Source: Melissococcus plutonius ATCC 35311 (GTDB lineage Bacteria > Bacillota > Bacilli > Lactobacillales > Enterococcaceae). Taken from it: a stretch of 64,000 bases of DNA. The notes under the pieces are model-generated. The model had not been told where the DNA came from. It saw nothing but the letters and a program-made list of their open reading frames with translations, and did no database searches. Each line of letters begins with the position of its first letter. Position 1 is the stretch's first letter. Shown here in pieces: positions 41,715 to 52,658 of this stretch. The position numbers and the translations under genes are program-made. The DNA lies in contig NC_015516.1 of NCBI RefSeq assembly GCF_000270185.1, positions 1,163,001 to 1,227,000 on the forward strand, written 5' to 3'.

Positions 41715-42806
41715 ATGAATTTAATCGATGCAGTAAGACCAGGAAGCAACCAATATATTAGTGGAGAAGAAATTATTCAAGAACTACCAGAATATCTAAA
41801 AGATTTTCATTCTCCTGCAATTATCACCGGAGAAAAATCTTTTGAAGTTTTTTCTAATTCTTTCTCATCAGAATTAGAATGGCCGGTTTTTCGCTATGAT
41901 GGAACAAGTAGTGAAGAAGATATGGCTCGCTTAGCAGAAAAAGTTAAAGATCATGATATAATTATAGGTGTCGGTGGTGGCCGTGTTTTAGATACAACCA
42001 AGGGAGTTGCCGATATGCTATCAAAAGATTATGTATTAGTGCCAACGATTGTTTCAAATTGTGCACCCTATACACCTATCGCTGTTGTCTATTACCCAGA
42101 TCGTTCCTTTAAAACAATTACTTATTGTAAAAAGGCACCTTATTTAACCATTGTTGATTTTAAATTATTGCTACAAACACCTAAAGATTATTTTATCGCT
42201 GGTATTGGTGATACCTTAGCCAAATGGTATGAAATTGAAGGAATTACGAGTAGAATGGATAAACAATTGAAGACAGCATTTATTCGTTTAGGAATTGCTA
42301 GCGCAAAAGAAATCTATCAAACATTATTTGATTATTCACAAACTTCTCTTGAATCACTTGAAAAACAAGAAGTAACAGATGCATTTTGTAAAATTACAGA
42401 CACAATTATCGGAGTTGCCGGCGTTGTTGGTGGATTTGCTGGTGTTTATGGACGTTCTGCAGGTGCCCATGCTGTTCACAACGGTCTTTCTTACGTTTTT
42501 AAAACGCATGATGTTCTTCATGGTTCAAAAGTAGCTTATGGCATTCTTGTACAATTAGCTACCGTTGGTAATTTCGATGAAATAATAAAATTATTGCCAT
42601 TCTATCGACAAATTGGATTGCCTACAAATTTAGCAGCCTTAAATATTTCTAATAATTTGGAAGATGCAATGCAAAAAACTGCAAAACAAGCTGCTTCACC
42701 AAGTGATGGATTCAAATTAATGTTGCCTGATCTTACAGAGCAACAAGTAGTTGAGGCGATGCAAAAAGTTGAAGAATTAATCGATTCATTAAGTATTGCT
42801 CAATAA
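41715..42806 (+). CDS. Iron-containing alcohol dehydrogenase family oxidoreductase (HcxA/GldA-like)
   Basis: A 363-residue NAD(P)-dependent dehydrogenase of the glycerol-dehydrogenase-like superfamily. The nucleotide-binding GVGGGRVLDTTKGVAD is near residue 90. Candidate metal or substrate ligands lie in GIGDTLAKWYE (about 165), GRSAGAHAVHNGL (about 248) and THDVLHGSKVAYG (about 267). It resembles the hydroxycarboxylate dehydrogenase (HcxA, YbdH) subgroup rather than true GldA, so the substrate is uncertain. ATG at 41715 follows GGAGGGG at 6 nt. Monocistronic, with its own promoter and a long hairpin after it. Confidence 0.85.
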   Translation: MNLIDAVRPGSNQYISGEEIIQELPEYLKDFHSPAIITGEKSFEVFSNSFSSELEWPVFRYDGTSSEEDMARLAEKVKDHDIIIGVGGGRVLDTTKGVADMLSKDYVLVPTIVSNCAPYTPIAVVYYPDRSFKTITYCKKAPYLTIVDFKLLLQTPKDYFIAGIGDTLAKWYEIEGITSRMDKQLKTAFIRLGIASAKEIYQTLFDYSQTSLESLEKQEVTDAFCKITDTIIGVAGVVGGFAGVYGRSAGAHAVHNGLSYVFKTHDVLHGSKVAYGILVQLATVGNFDEIIKLLPFYRQIGLPTNLAALNISNNLEDAMQKTAKQAASPSDGFKLMLPDLTEQQVVEAMQKVEELIDSLSIAQ

Positions 42807-42867
42807 AAAAAGAATAAAGATTTCTTATTAAACTTAGCTATTATTTATGAAAATCATTCAATGAAAT

Positions 42868-42930
42868 AAACAATGGAGAACAAATAAATTATCAGTATTA
42901 TTGATAATTTATTTGTTCTCCATTGTTTAA
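42868..42930. terminator. Perfect 28-bp hairpin between convergent genes
   Basis: The arm 42868-42895 (beginning TAAACAATGGAGAACA) is exactly complementary to 42903-42930, with a 7-nt loop. It lies between the convergent dehydrogenase (+) and apt (-) genes and probably terminates both. No strong T-run follows; stem length is unusual for a simple terminator. Confidence 0.65.
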
Positions 42931-43053
42931 ATGCAATTCATTTTTATAAAAATAGAAATTTCTATCGTACAAAAAATTGGACGAATGATAATGAATGATG
43001 AATAAATCAATAAATGCAGTTCTATAGAAAATTATATTCTACCTAATAATAAA

Positions 43054-43566
43054 CTAGTAATTCATTAAGGCGATAATGTCATAATCGCTGATTTTTTTTC
43101 TACCCTGTAAGTCAGTTAGTTCAATTAAGAAAGCACAACCAACAACTATACCACCTAACTTTTCTATTAATTCTATTGTAGCCTTGATGGTTCCACCAGT
43201 TGCTAATAAATCATCGCATACTAGAACACGTTGTCCCGGTTGGATGGCATCTTTGTGAATGGTTAAATTATCTTGGCCATATTCTTTGTCATACGAAACT
43301 TCTATTGTTTGGCGTGGAAGCTTCCCTTTTTTACGAACAGGTGCAAATCCAACGCCTAATTCATAAGCCACAGGGCATCCAACAATAAATCCTCGTGCTT
43401 CTGGTCCCACAACCATGTCTATTCTTTTTTCTTTTGAATAGGTGACAATTTGGTTTGTTGCTTCTCGATAAGCATTTCCATTTGCCATTAGGGGTGAAAT
43501 GTCTCGAAAAATAATTCCCTTTTCAGGATAATTAGGAATATTAGTAATATAATCTTTTAAATCCAC
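43054..43566 (-). CDS. apt: Adenine phosphoribosyltransferase
   Basis: A 170-residue purine-salvage enzyme making AMP from adenine and PRPP. The PRPP-binding motif [16 protein letters not shown] is at residues ~115-130. [20 protein letters not shown] (about 52-71) and [15 protein letters not shown] are family signatures. Translation starts at GTG (43564-43566) with a GGAGG upstream. It follows recJ by 5 nt, as in other Enterococcaceae. Confidence 0.95.
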   Translation of the reverse strand: MDLKDYITNIPNYPEKGIIFRDISPLMANGNAYREATNQIVTYSKEKRIDMVVGPEARGFIVGCPVAYELGVGFAPVRKKGKLPRQTIEVSYDKEYGQDNLTIHKDAIQPGQRVLVCDDLLATGGTIKATIELIEKLGGIVVGCAFLIELTDLQGRKKISDYDIIALMNY

Positions 43567-43571
43567 TTTTA

Positions 43572-45858
43572 CTACTCCTCCTCATTCCATAACCATTGTT
43601 GCAACGTATTTAAACTACTATACAACAAAAATTCTTCTGTTTTAATTTTTTTAAGACGTTCTTGATAACTTGTACTTTCTGTTAATGATTGTTTTTTAGG
43701 ATTTTCTATTACTTTTAAATGATCATCTTTTATTGTAACAAATTCTAATTCGAAAAACACCTGAATCATAAAAGTTAACAATTTTTCTTTAATCTTTAAA
43801 TATTTACTAATTTCAGGTAACTGAGTTAAATCAACTTGCTTATGTTGTTGAATAAATTTATACAGTTTACCGAATTGATCTCTAGTTCCCATACCATTTA
43901 AGTAGGCTTCTTCTTCAGAATTACATATCAAATAAACTCTTTTTACATTTAATTGTTGAACGATCCTTTTTATATCTTCTAATCTGTCAGGACAATCAAT
44001 GAAAATCAGTTGCTCAACTTTTGATTTGATTGGCAATTCTGGATAAACAAATATGTTAGTCTCTATATCTTGAATAAATTGCTGACTTTCTTTTTTAAAA
44101 CAAATATAGGCAGTATGATCAACGGGCCATTGATACTGGAACCCCTTTTTTCAACGTAAATCAAACAATTGTGCATTTTTAACCATAAAATCTGTTACCA
44201 ATACTTGTGGTTTACAATTTCCACGCCATTCATTAATACCTAACTTACCTACAATCGTTACTTGTGTATTTGAAAATTCATCTTTATCTTTTCCCATTTG
44301 AAAGGCAATTGCATCTAATACTAACTGTTTATCTTTTAATTGAAATTTTAAATAATTATTATTTACACCAATTTGTTGAACATTTTGTATCATTGAATCT
44401 TGGAAAAGAAAAAGTGGGGCAGCGTTTTTTGTGCCAAAAGGTGCCAATAGTTGTAATCGCTTGATCAATGCTAACGATACCTCTGCTACAGGAATAGGCA
44501 TGTCAATCAATATTTCTTGTTTTTCATCTAAATTGATCGTTTGTTGTTTCATACAATAGAATAAATATCCTTTGAGAAGAATTATATTTTCTACAGACAA
44601 GGTAAGTCCAGCTGCCATTGCATGTCCACAAAAGAAGTTAACCATGCTCTTTTTTCATTAAGTACTTCATATAAATTAATCGCAGGAATGCTTCGAGCTG
44701 ATCCCTTGGCTAGCTTTTTAGCTGCGTCAATGGTAAGAACAATGGTAGGTTTTCCAGTTTCTTGTACAATTTTACCAGCAACAATCCCTAAAATTCCTTC
44801 AGGCCACTCTTCTTTAGCAATAATATGAATGGGATCATTGGGATTTATTTGTTGTAATGCTTCTTCCGTAACTGTAGAAACTAATTTTTTGCGTTGATTA
44901 TTTTTTCATCAATCATTGTTGCTAATTGTTCAGCTTCTTGATCATCAAAGGTAGCTAATAATTGAACGCCAGGTCCAGCTTCTCCTAGGCGCCCAATGGC
45001 GTTAAGCCTTGGTGCTAATGAAAAACCAATATCTTCTTCGCTTATTGTCTCTTGTTTAAGACCACTTTTTTCAATTAAACATTTTAATCCAATTCGCTCA
45101 CTTTTCTGTAAAATGACTAATCCAATCTTAACAAGCACTCTATTTTCATCTGTTAATGAAACCAGGTCTGCAATTGTTCCTAATGCAACTAAATCAAGAA
45201 ATTCAACAGGCGGCTCCTCTAAAAGTGCACTAGCTACCTTAAATGCTACACCAACACCTGCTAAATCATCAAAAGGATATTTTCCATCCGGATGCCTAGG
45301 ATGAACAATAGCATATGCTTGTGGCAAAGAAACAGGTAATTCATGATGATCAGTGATAATAACATCTACTCCTTTTTCTTGAGCTAATTGAATAGCTTCA
45401 TGACCAGCTACCCCATTATCAATAGTTATAATCAACTGAATCCCTTGTTCAATTTTTTCCTTAAAAATTTCTTTATTGGGACCATAACCATGAATAAATC
45501 GATTCGGTAAAAAAAAGTCGACGTCTCCACCGATTGACTCAATGGTCTCTTTCATTAATACAGTACTTGTGATTCCATCGGTATCATAATCACCATAAAT
45601 TAAAATACGTTCACCATTTTCCGCTGCTGTCTGGATACGTTGAATTGCTTTTTTCATATCATTCATTAACAATGGGTCATAGATATCTTCTAACGTAGGA
45701 GATAAAAATTTTTTTAATGCTGTTTCGTTGCGTAAATTTCGTTGCCACAGCAATTGTCCAATAAAAGGATCAATCTTTTGTTGATTTAATAGTTGGATAA
45801 ACGACTGTGGCAGCACTTCTTGCTCTTTCAGTTTCCATTTATACTTAGCTTTTCTCAC
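43572..45858 (-). pseudogene. recJ: Single-stranded-DNA exonuclease RecJ, broken in three places
   Basis: The pieces 44881-45858, then the unopened stretch to 44646, 44151-44645 and 43572-44036 make one RecJ of about 762 residues. The N-terminal DHH domain is intact (LIYGDYDTDGITSTVLM, TDHHELP). Lesion 1: loss of one A in the run at IDEKNNQRK (near 44900), giving a stop at 44881. Lesion 2: one base lost in the conserved SFGGHAMAAG motif (near 44630-44640). Lesion 3: an in-frame TGA (44151-44153) replacing a probable Trp after LFDLR, followed in frame by KKGFQYQWPVDHTAYICF. The RecJ-specific DHHA1 and C-terminal domains are therefore not made. RecJ acts in recombination and mismatch repair. 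Start is GTG (45856-45858) after GGAGGG. Confidence 0.9.
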
Positions 45859-45954
45859 TTTGTCCCTCCTGACTCAGCAATTATATCAAAAGCGAAATGA
45901 AAACTAAAGGTCATTCAAATACCAGATTCATACTATATTACAAAGTTATATCGT

Positions 45955-46764
45955 TTATTTTGCATACTTTTTATCAAAAAGATTTTCTACTATCCAATCG
46001 CCAAAATGAGGGTACCATGTATATAGACGGGCAGCTCCTTCCATTATTCTTGGCCGATTAATTTCACGTTTTTTCGTTCCCATACTTTTTACAATAAATT
46101 TAGCTAATTCATTAGGATCTAATACAAAATGACCAAGAGCATCTAAATATTCACCTGAAGGATCAGCTTTATCAAAAAAATGTGTCCTAATTGGTCCTGG
46201 ATTAACTGTCATTACATGAATTCCTAAGGGTTTTAATTCCATTCTAAGTGCATTAGAAAAACCAATAATCGCAAATTTGGTGGCAGAATAAATCGTTGAT
46301 TTAGCTGTTGCAATTTTTCCTGCCATTGAAGCAATATTAATGATAGCGCCCTGTCTTTTTTCAGCCATTCCAATAGCGATTTTTTGTGTAAAAACCATCA
46401 TGCCTAAAACATTTACTTCAAACATCTGTTTTATTGTCTCTTGATCAATATCTATAAAATTCTTAAATACCCCAAATCCCGCACTGTTCACCAATATATC
46501 CACAAAGCCTATCTCTTTTTGGATGTTTTCAATCACATAATCTATACTCTTCGGATCTGTAATATCTAGTTGAAACGCATAAGCAGATCGACCACTGAAC
46601 TGATTACACATTGTTTTTATTTTTTCAATTTGATCTACTCTTCTAGCACAAACAACAACGATAGCTCCCTTTTTTGCTGCTTCATAACAAATTTGTTCCC
46701 CCAACCCACCTGAACCACCAGTAACTACAACTATCTTATTTGTTAAATCATAATGACTAAACAT
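45955..46764 (-). CDS. Short-chain dehydrogenase/reductase
   Basis: A 269-residue classical SDR. The cofactor-binding TGGSGGLGEQ is at residues 15-24, NSAGFGVF near 90, and the catalytic Ser and Tyr-x-x-x-Lys in NIASMAGKIATAKSTIYSAT (Tyr and Lys of YSATK). The C-terminal region is hydrophobic, as in YqjQ-like SDRs. The substrate is unknown. It begins 8 nt after rnz and both probably belong to the same transcript as recJ. Confidence 0.9.
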   Translation of the reverse strand: MFSHYDLTNKIVVVTGGSGGLGEQICYEAAKKGAIVVVCARRVDQIEKIKTMCNQFSGRSAYAFQLDITDPKSIDYVIENIQKEIGFVDILVNSAGFGVFKNFIDIDQETIKQMFEVNVLGMMVFTQKIAIGMAEKRQGAIINIASMAGKIATAKSTIYSATKFAIIGFSNALRMELKPLGIHVMTVNPGPIRTHFFDKADPSGEYLDALGHFVLDPNELAKFIVKSMGTKKREINRPRIMEGAARLYTWYPHFGDWIVENLFDKKYAK

Positions 46765-46772
46765 CTCAACAC

Positions 46773-47705
46773 CTACCTTTCATTCAATGGGATATCAATA
46801 ACATCTAGATCCTTTACAATTTTTGCATTTTTAAAAATCGCACGTGCTTCATTTTGCAATTGTAATGTGTCCTTAGTCAAATAACGAGCACTAATATGCG
46901 TCAAAATTAATTGCTTGGCATTTGCTTTTTTTGCTACCTCAGCTGCTTGTTCACTTGTTGAATGATAATAAGCTCTGGCCATTTTTGCTTCATCTTTATT
47001 AAACGTACTTTCATGGATAAGCACATCGGCATTTTCGGCTAATTTAATACTGTTCAGTGTTTTTCTTGTATCCCCTAAAATGGTAACAACTCGACCTTTT
47101 TTTCGTTGACCAACAAACTCCTTGCCATTAATAACCTGTCCATCTTTTAAAGTAACAGTTTCACCTTTTTTAATTTTTCCATATAATGGTCCTGAAGGAA
47201 TACCTAGTTCTTTTAGCTTATCAACTTGTAGTTCACCTTCATGATCCCTTTCAACAATCCGATAACCATAGCTTGTAATACCATGCTCTAATAATCGGCA
47301 GCTAACCGTAAATTGTTCATCTGAAAAAACAATGCCTTCTTCATCAATTTCATGAAAAGATAATTCATAAGCTAGTCGTGTCTTAGAAATTCTCAAAGCA
47401 GTTTGAACAAATTCTTTCACACCTCTAGGTCCATAAATGACTAATTTTTCATTTCCACCTTGAAAAGATCGACTGCTAAGCAATCCAGGAAGTCCAAAAA
47501 GATGATCTCCGTGCAAATGTGTAATAAAAATTTTCGTTATTTTTCTAGGACGAATATTACTTCGTAGAATTTGCATCTGGGTGCCTTCACCACAATCAAA
47601 AAGCCAAATTTCGTTTCTTTCATCTAAAAGTTTTAGTGCAATTCCTGTAACATTTCGATGTTTTGCCGGTACACCAGAACCTGTCCCTAAAAATTGTATC
47701 TCCAT
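46773..47705 (-). CDS. rnz: Ribonuclease Z
   Basis: A metallo-beta-lactamase-fold endonuclease of 310 residues that trims the 3' ends of tRNA precursors lacking an encoded CCA. The zinc motif [20 protein letters not shown] is at residues ~62-81; further ligands are in LGDTRKT and [20 protein letters not shown] and SGVPAKHRN near the N-terminus are diagnostic. Complete and normal in length. Confidence 0.95.
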   Translation of the reverse strand: MEIQFLGTGSGVPAKHRNVTGIALKLLDERNEIWLFDCGEGTQMQILRSNIRPRKITKIFITHLHGDHLFGLPGLLSSRSFQGGNEKLVIYGPRGVKEFVQTALRISKTRLAYELSFHEIDEEGIVFSDEQFTVSCRLLEHGITSYGYRIVERDHEGELQVDKLKELGIPSGPLYGKIKKGETVTLKDGQVINGKEFVGQRKKGRVVTILGDTRKTLNSIKLAENADVLIHESTFNKDEAKMARAYYHSTSEQAAEVAKKANAKQLILTHISARYLTKDTLQLQNEARAIFKNAKIVKDLDVIDIPLNER

Positions 47706-48048
47706 AATTTACCTTACTTTCTATAAACTTTTCCACCTAATTTTAGAAGAAATTGACTATTTTAGCAAATATAAAATGAATTTGTTCTTTGAATTGTTAA
47801 TTGATTTGTATACAAATGAAATGAATTTCATAACTAATTATAAGCATTTTATTTAGCCAAAAATAATTTTTATTTCTTCAATTAAGCTACTTTATTTCTC
47901 AAAGTAACTATCTTTTTTTATCTATTATATTTTATTAACTATTTTTATATTTATTGGCTTAATTAGATAAAAAGCACAATACATTTTTGATTTCGTTATT
48001 CTTATTACTTCATTCACAAATTTTAAATTTTCTAAATTAAAATCAAAT

Positions 48049-48093
48049 AAAGGGCAATGAATATCCTATTTCACCGAAACTTCATTGCCCTTT
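48049..48093 (-). terminator. Terminator downstream of the DUF1269-like gene
   Basis: AAAGGGCAATGAA pairs perfectly with TTCATTGCCCTTT, with a T-rich tail on the minus strand. The interval 47706-48048 upstream of rnz shows no gene and is very AT-rich. Confidence 0.75.
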
Positions 48094-48153
48094 ATCCTCT
48101 TTTATTGTCATTAATTCTACTAAAGAAAGATGATCCTATCTACTTTTATTTTC

Positions 48154-48687
48154 TTATTCTTTTGATTTGAAAAGATTTTGCCTAAAGGAATTTTTTCCTA
48201 GCTGTTTTGCTTGATTAATTTCCTGTTCGACCTTATCAAGATTAAGTCTAATAATTTTACCATCAAGCTGATCAACCACCAGATAATTTAATAGTCGATT
48301 ATCATTTTCAACAGCAATTAAAATTATCCCAGTTTCTCCCTTTTTGAGTTGTTCTGTCATTTGTTTAAAAACTGAGTCTTTTTTCATTTTTAGGTTTGTC
48401 CCAAGTAAACTGCCTGAAAACCATCCAAATAAAATACCTGAAGGTCCATCTAAAATGTCGATGAATACATGAATCAAACTGTCATTTATTGATTGATTTT
48501 GATCATTAAAATAAAAATCAACAAATTTATTTATGATAAATCGATGAATACCATCTTGAGCGTGTGTCACAATTGCTAACTGATCGCCTACAATTTTCTG
48601 TTCCGTCTGCCATTTTTTTATCTCAGAGACTGCCTGATATGCCTGATTGTTTACATCAAAATGCATAATAATCATTCGTTTAGACAT
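48154..48687 (-). CDS. DUF1269-like hypothetical protein
   Basis: A 177-residue protein. It opens with an alpha/beta half (MIIMHFDVNNQAYQAVSEIK), then a glycine-rich hydrophobic hairpin (GPSGILFGWFSGSLLG, ~92-107) and a second alpha/beta half (GETGIILIAVENDNRLLNYL, then GKIIRLNLDKVEQEI). This layout resembles DUF1269 proteins, where a glycine-rich loop separates two ferredoxin-like parts. Function unknown. ATG at 48685-48687; the ribosome site AAAGG is a little distant. The gene has its own terminator. Confidence 0.55.
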   Translation of the reverse strand: MSKRMIIMHFDVNNQAYQAVSEIKKWQTEQKIVGDQLAIVTHAQDGIHRFIINKFVDFYFNDQNQSINDSLIHVFIDILDGPSGILFGWFSGSLLGTNLKMKKDSVFKQMTEQLKKGETGIILIAVENDNRLLNYLVVDQLDGKIIRLNLDKVEQEINQAKQLGKNSFRQNLFKSKE

Positions 48688-48839
48688 AGTAATCTCAACC
48701 TTTTTTATTTGATTTATTCTATTCTAACAACAAATAAAATAAATAAAAAATAATGGCGACTCTTATCTATAATTAATTAAAAAAATTCTTAAACACTTAC
48801 TAGAATAATGAATGTTATCAACCAATATTAATCGAGCAC

Positions 48840-50168
48840 TTATTCAACAAATTCAAATTCATAATCAAAGATTCGAACAATATCGCCATCTTTAGCACCA
48901 CGTGCCCGTAAAGCTTCATCAATTCCCATGCCTCTTAATTGACGAGCAAAACGCATGGTACTTTCATTATGTTCAAAATTCGTCATTTTAAACAAGCGTT
49001 CTAACTTCTTACCAGTTAATACCCAACTAGCATCTGAAGCTCGGGTAATGGTATACTCTGCTTCCTCATCTGGTTGAAAAGCATATTGATGAATAGCATT
49101 AATTTCTTGTTCCAATTCTTCTTCATAAAGTGGAAAGTCTGGTGTAAGTTCCAATAAATCAGCAGTCGCACATAGTAAAGATTCAATGCCCTGTTTTGTA
49201 ATACTTGAAATTGGGAAAATTTGTGCTACCTTTATGTTTTGCTCATTTTCTGAGTTATGCAACAATTGTTTGAAATTTGCTAAGTTGTTTTCAGCATTAG
49301 GCATGTCCATTTTATTTGCTACAATAATTTGGGGACGTTGTAATAGATTTAGATCATAAGCGGCTAATTCTTTATTAATTGCTAAATAGTCTTGGTAAGG
49401 ATCACGTTCTTCTAATCCACCACTCATGTCAATCACATGCAAAATCACTCGTGTACGCTCAATATGCCGTAAAAATTGCATCCCCAAGCCAACACCCTGA
49501 GAAGCTCCTTCAATTAAACCAGGTAAATCAGCAGCAGCAAAACTACGTCCGTCACTGGTAGTAACCATGCCTAAATTTGGTGATATTGTTGTGAAATGGT
49601 ACGCACCAATTTTAGGCCGTGCAGAAGAAATCACAGATAATAATGTTGACTTTCCAACAGAAGGAAATCCAACCAATCCTACATCTGCTAAGATTTTTAA
49701 TTCTAATTCAATTTTTCTTTCTTCACCAGGTTCACCATTTTCAGCTAGTTCTGGAGCGGGATTGCGAGGAGATGCAAATCGAATATTTCCTCGACCACCA
49801 CGTCCACCATTAGCGATTACTAATTTTTGGCCAGATTGAGTTAAGTCACCAAGAAGTTCATGCGTTTCAGCATCACGAATTGTTGTACCTGGTGGAACCT
49901 TAACAAAGATATTTTCAGCACCACGTCCGTGCATTCCTTTGTTCATACCATTTTCTCCAGGTTTTGCTTTAAAATATCGATTATAACGAAAATCCATTAA
50001 TGTTCGTAATCCTTCATCAACAATTAAGACAACATCCCCACCGCGACCGCCATCTCCACCTGCTGGTCCGCCATCTGGAACATATTTTTCTCTTCTAAAA
50101 GCAACCATACCATCTCCACCTTTTCCGGCTTTAACTTCAATGATTGTTTGATCTAAAAACATGGACAT
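48840..50168 (-). CDS. obg: GTPase Obg (CgtA)
   Basis: An essential ribosome-associated GTPase of 442 residues. The glycine-rich Obg fold ([20 protein letters not shown], ~28-47; [18 protein letters not shown]) comes first. The G domain follows with [12 protein letters not shown] (~165), DLPGLIEGA and NKMD. A C-terminal OCT domain ends the protein ([20 protein letters not shown]). Start ATG at 50166-50168 follows GGAGG; an ATG two codons later is an alternative. Confidence 0.96.
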   Translation of the reverse strand: MSMFLDQTIIEVKAGKGGDGMVAFRREKYVPDGGPAGGDGGRGGDVVLIVDEGLRTLMDFRYNRYFKAKPGENGMNKGMHGRGAENIFVKVPPGTTIRDAETHELLGDLTQSGQKLVIANGGRGGRGNIRFASPRNPAPELAENGEPGEERKIELELKILADVGLVGFPSVGKSTLLSVISSARPKIGAYHFTTISPNLGMVTTSDGRSFAAADLPGLIEGASQGVGLGMQFLRHIERTRVILHVIDMSGGLEERDPYQDYLAINKELAAYDLNLLQRPQIIVANKMDMPNAENNLANFKQLLHNSENEQNIKVAQIFPISSITKQGIESLLCATADLLELTPDFPLYEEELEQEINAIHQYAFQPDEEAEYTITRASDASWVLTGKKLERLFKMTNFEHNESTMRFARQLRGMGIDEALRARGAKDGDIVRIFDYEFEFVE

Positions 50169-50617
50169 TGTTGTCCTCCATTCTATAATTCTTTCATTTT
50201 ACTTTGTTTTAAACATTAATATAATCTTTTAGGCTTCTATCATTGTAAGCTTTCCCTGTTTATTTGTCTAGCATCAGAAAATTGATAATCTTTTATCAGA
50301 CTAAATTAAGAATAATTTCACAGCAATCAATGAATCATTTTTAATTTAAAAAACATTTTTTTCAAATCTTTAATCAATTTTCTCATTCTACAAAAATACA
50401 ACCAAAAAATCTATTAAACTACTCTGATGAATAAATAACAAACAATATAAACTAAGCAAACTAAATTATTCATTTTTTATTTAAAAATTTTATTTATTCT
50501 ATACATTTACCCTTAAAAAACCAAGAACATTTTAGAAAACTACTAAAGGAATGTGCCTATTGATAAAGAATTACGTAATGGTTATATGATCTGGCCATTA
50601 CTGATCATCTCGTTTAT

Positions 50618-50643
50618 GTTTACATAATAAAATTATAGTAAAC
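50618..50643. repeat. Copy 2 of a 26-bp palindromic motif
   Basis: GTTTACATAATAAAATTATA followed by GTAAAC; outer arms ATGTTTAC/GTAAACAT are perfectly complementary. It matches 11341-11366 in 24 of 26 positions. It is about 250 nt upstream of gap. In the 723-nt gene-free interval 50169-50891 I see this motif, an unassignable hydrophobic ORF of about 23 codons near 50550-50624, and a TTGACA at 50792-50797 without a clear -10 box. Confidence 0.5.
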
Positions 50644-50891
50644 ATTTTAACTCGTTACTATTATAATTTTTGATCATAAAGATTCTATTGTTAGGTAATT
50701 ATATTGTTTAACTTGCAATTCTTAATAATCAATATAGCTATTTAAATTCCTTGTATAATAGGAATTCTTCTCTCTTTCTAAAGCGATATTTTTGACAAAA
50801 ATTGAAAAATCTATCATGCTAACCATAGAACATATTTATTTTATCTCTAAAAATCATTTGATGTAATTATTTAAAGGAGGAATTTAGAAGA

Positions 50892-51902
50892 ATGACAATT
50901 AAGGTAGGAATTAATGGTCTTGGTCGTATTGGTCGTCTAGCATTTAGACGCATTCAAGATGTATCAGAAGATATTGAAGTAGTGGCAATCAACGATCTGA
51001 CAAGCCCTACTATGCTTGCTCAATTATTACAATTTGATTCAACACATGGGACTTATGATAAAACAATTACAGCAGCAGAAAATGCTATTATGATGAATGG
51101 AAAAGAAATTAGAATTTATGCAGAATCAGATGCTAGTAAAATACCTTGGGTAAAAAATGAAGGCGTAGATATTGTATTAGAATGTACAGGTTTTTACACT
51201 TCTGAAGAAAAGGCTCAAGCTCATTTGAATGCTGGTGTTAAACGTGTCGTTATTTCTGCCCCAGCTGGGAAAATGAAAACGATTGTTTACAATGTAAACC
51301 ATGATACATTAACATCAGACGATCGAATTATTTCTGCCGGTTCATGTACAACAAATTGCTTGGCACCATTAGCCTATTTTTTAAATAAAGATTTTGGTAT
51401 CAAGGTAGGAACCATGACAACTATTCATGCCTATACTTCTACTCAAATGTTATTAGATGGACCAGTTAGAGGAGGCAATCTTCGTGCAGCCCGTTCAGCA
51501 GCCGATAACATCATCCCTCACTCAACAGGTGCAGCTAAAGCAATTGGCCTTGTTATTCCTGAATTGAATGGCCGATTACAAGGACATGCTCAACGTGTTC
51601 CTGTGGTAGATGGTTCATTGACCGAATTAGTTTCTATATTGGATAAAAATGTAACTGCTGATGAAATAAATGAAGCAATGAAGAAAAATGCTCAAAATAA
51701 CCCATCCTTTGGTTTTGATGATCGTGAAATTGTTTCGAATGATGTCATCAATACTATGTATGGTTCCATTTTTGATCCCACACAAACTGAAATTACTAGT
51801 GCTGGCGACCTACAATTAGTTAAAACTGTTGCTTGGTATGATAATGAATATGGTTTTACTTGCCAGATGATCCGTTTATTAGAAAAATTTGCTAGTTTAT
51901 AA
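50892..51902 (+). CDS. gap: Glyceraldehyde-3-phosphate dehydrogenase
   Basis: NAD-dependent phosphorylating GAPDH (336 residues) of glycolysis. The Rossmann start [18 protein letters not shown] is at residues 4-21, and the catalytic cysteine lies in [17 protein letters not shown] (about residue 153). [20 protein letters not shown] and SWYDNEYG-like [13 protein letters not shown] are intact. Start ATG at 50892 with AGGAGG 11 nt upstream. It is convergent with fur, the same neighbourhood as in enterococci. No cggR regulator is next to it. Confidence 0.96.
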   Translation: MTIKVGINGLGRIGRLAFRRIQDVSEDIEVVAINDLTSPTMLAQLLQFDSTHGTYDKTITAAENAIMMNGKEIRIYAESDASKIPWVKNEGVDIVLECTGFYTSEEKAQAHLNAGVKRVVISAPAGKMKTIVYNVNHDTLTSDDRIISAGSCTTNCLAPLAYFLNKDFGIKVGTMTTIHAYTSTQMLLDGPVRGGNLRAARSAADNIIPHSTGAAKAIGLVIPELNGRLQGHAQRVPVVDGSLTELVSILDKNVTADEINEAMKKNAQNNPSFGFDDREIVSNDVINTMYGSIFDPTQTEITSAGDLQLVKTVAWYDNEYGFTCQMIRLLEKFASL

Positions 51903-51913
51903 TAATTAAAATA

Positions 51914-51954
51914 GAAATAAGAGAGGAGAATATATAGGTTCCCTCTCTTATTTT
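51914..51954. terminator. Terminator of gap
   Basis: AATAAGAGAGG pairs with CCTCTCTTATT, followed by a T-run on the plus strand. It also faces the convergent fur pseudogene. Confidence 0.85.
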
Positions 51955-52071
51955 TATAGTCGTATAAATAAGTTTATTAATTTAAAAAGGATAGAATTTA
52001 TTTTTTTAACTTGTAACAATTTAATTGTTATCATTTACCTAAGTTATAATAAGTTCCCTTTTTAATAAAAT

Positions 52072-52544
52072 TTAAGTATCTGTTTTTTCATTTTTGTTCA
52101 TTGCTTTTTGACAATTTCGACAAATGCCATGAAATGTCAATCGATGATCTTTAACTGTAAACAAGTATTTTTTTCTATCACCTGTTCAACCTTACCTAAA
52201 AGATCTTCAGGCACTTCTTCAATATTCCCACATTCTATGCATAATAGATGGTGATGAAAGTGTTTCTCACCAGATTTTCTAAAATCATATCGACTTACGC
52301 CATCATTAAAGCTTATTTTATCTACAACTTTCAGCTCAACCAGAATTTCTAATGTACGGTAAACAGTAGCTAACCCAATATCAGCATTTTTTCTTTTTAC
52401 CAAAAAATAAATTTCTTCTGCTGATAGATGATCTTTTTCATTTTCTAGTAGGACTTGGACAGTCGCTTCTCTTTGAGGAGTTAACTTAAACCCTGATTGA
52501 TGTAACTGTTGCTTTGTTCTTTTTAGGGCAGCTGTTATTTCCAT
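52072..52544 (-). pseudogene. fur: Ferric uptake regulator Fur, C-terminus frameshifted
   Basis: A Fur-family repressor that senses iron. The DNA-binding domain (GFKLTPQREATVQVLLENEK, LATVYRTLEILVELKVVDKI) and the metal site HFHHHLLCIECGN with the first CxxC are intact and resemble Fur rather than PerR or Zur. After VIEKNTCLQLKIID the frame meets TGA at 52137. One frame over, the normal ending continues VKDHRLTFHGICRNCQKA, carrying the second CxxC, to a TAA at 52072. One lost base near 52150-52160 explains it. The truncated protein would lack part of the dimer domain and the second cysteine pair of the structural zinc site. Confidence 0.85.
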
Positions 52545-52559
52545 ACCAACACTCCTTAA

Positions 52560-52574
52560 TTATAATAATTATAA
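52560..52574. promoter_or_regulatory. Candidate Fur/PerR operator before fur
   Basis: TTATAATAATTATAA is a perfect 7-1-7 inverted repeat, identical to the PerR box consensus and close to the Fur box. It lies directly upstream of the AAGGAG site of fur, where it would allow autoregulation. The AT-rich genome raises the chance rate. Confidence 0.5.
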
Positions 52575-52658
52575 ATAAAATTCAATATTCCCATTAATAG
52601 ATTAAAATTATTATAAAGTAATTCTTGAAGTAATGCAAGGTATTCTCAATTAGAAGAG

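Noticed and set aside
49379-49839. Several plus-strand open frames opposite obg, parE, hslU and topA
   Set aside because: They are antisense shadows of strongly conserved coding sequence, with no ribosome sites or recognisable products.
50550-50624. Short hydrophobic ORF upstream of gap
   Set aside because: About 23 codons, no good ribosome site, and it overlaps the palindromic motif; probably chance.
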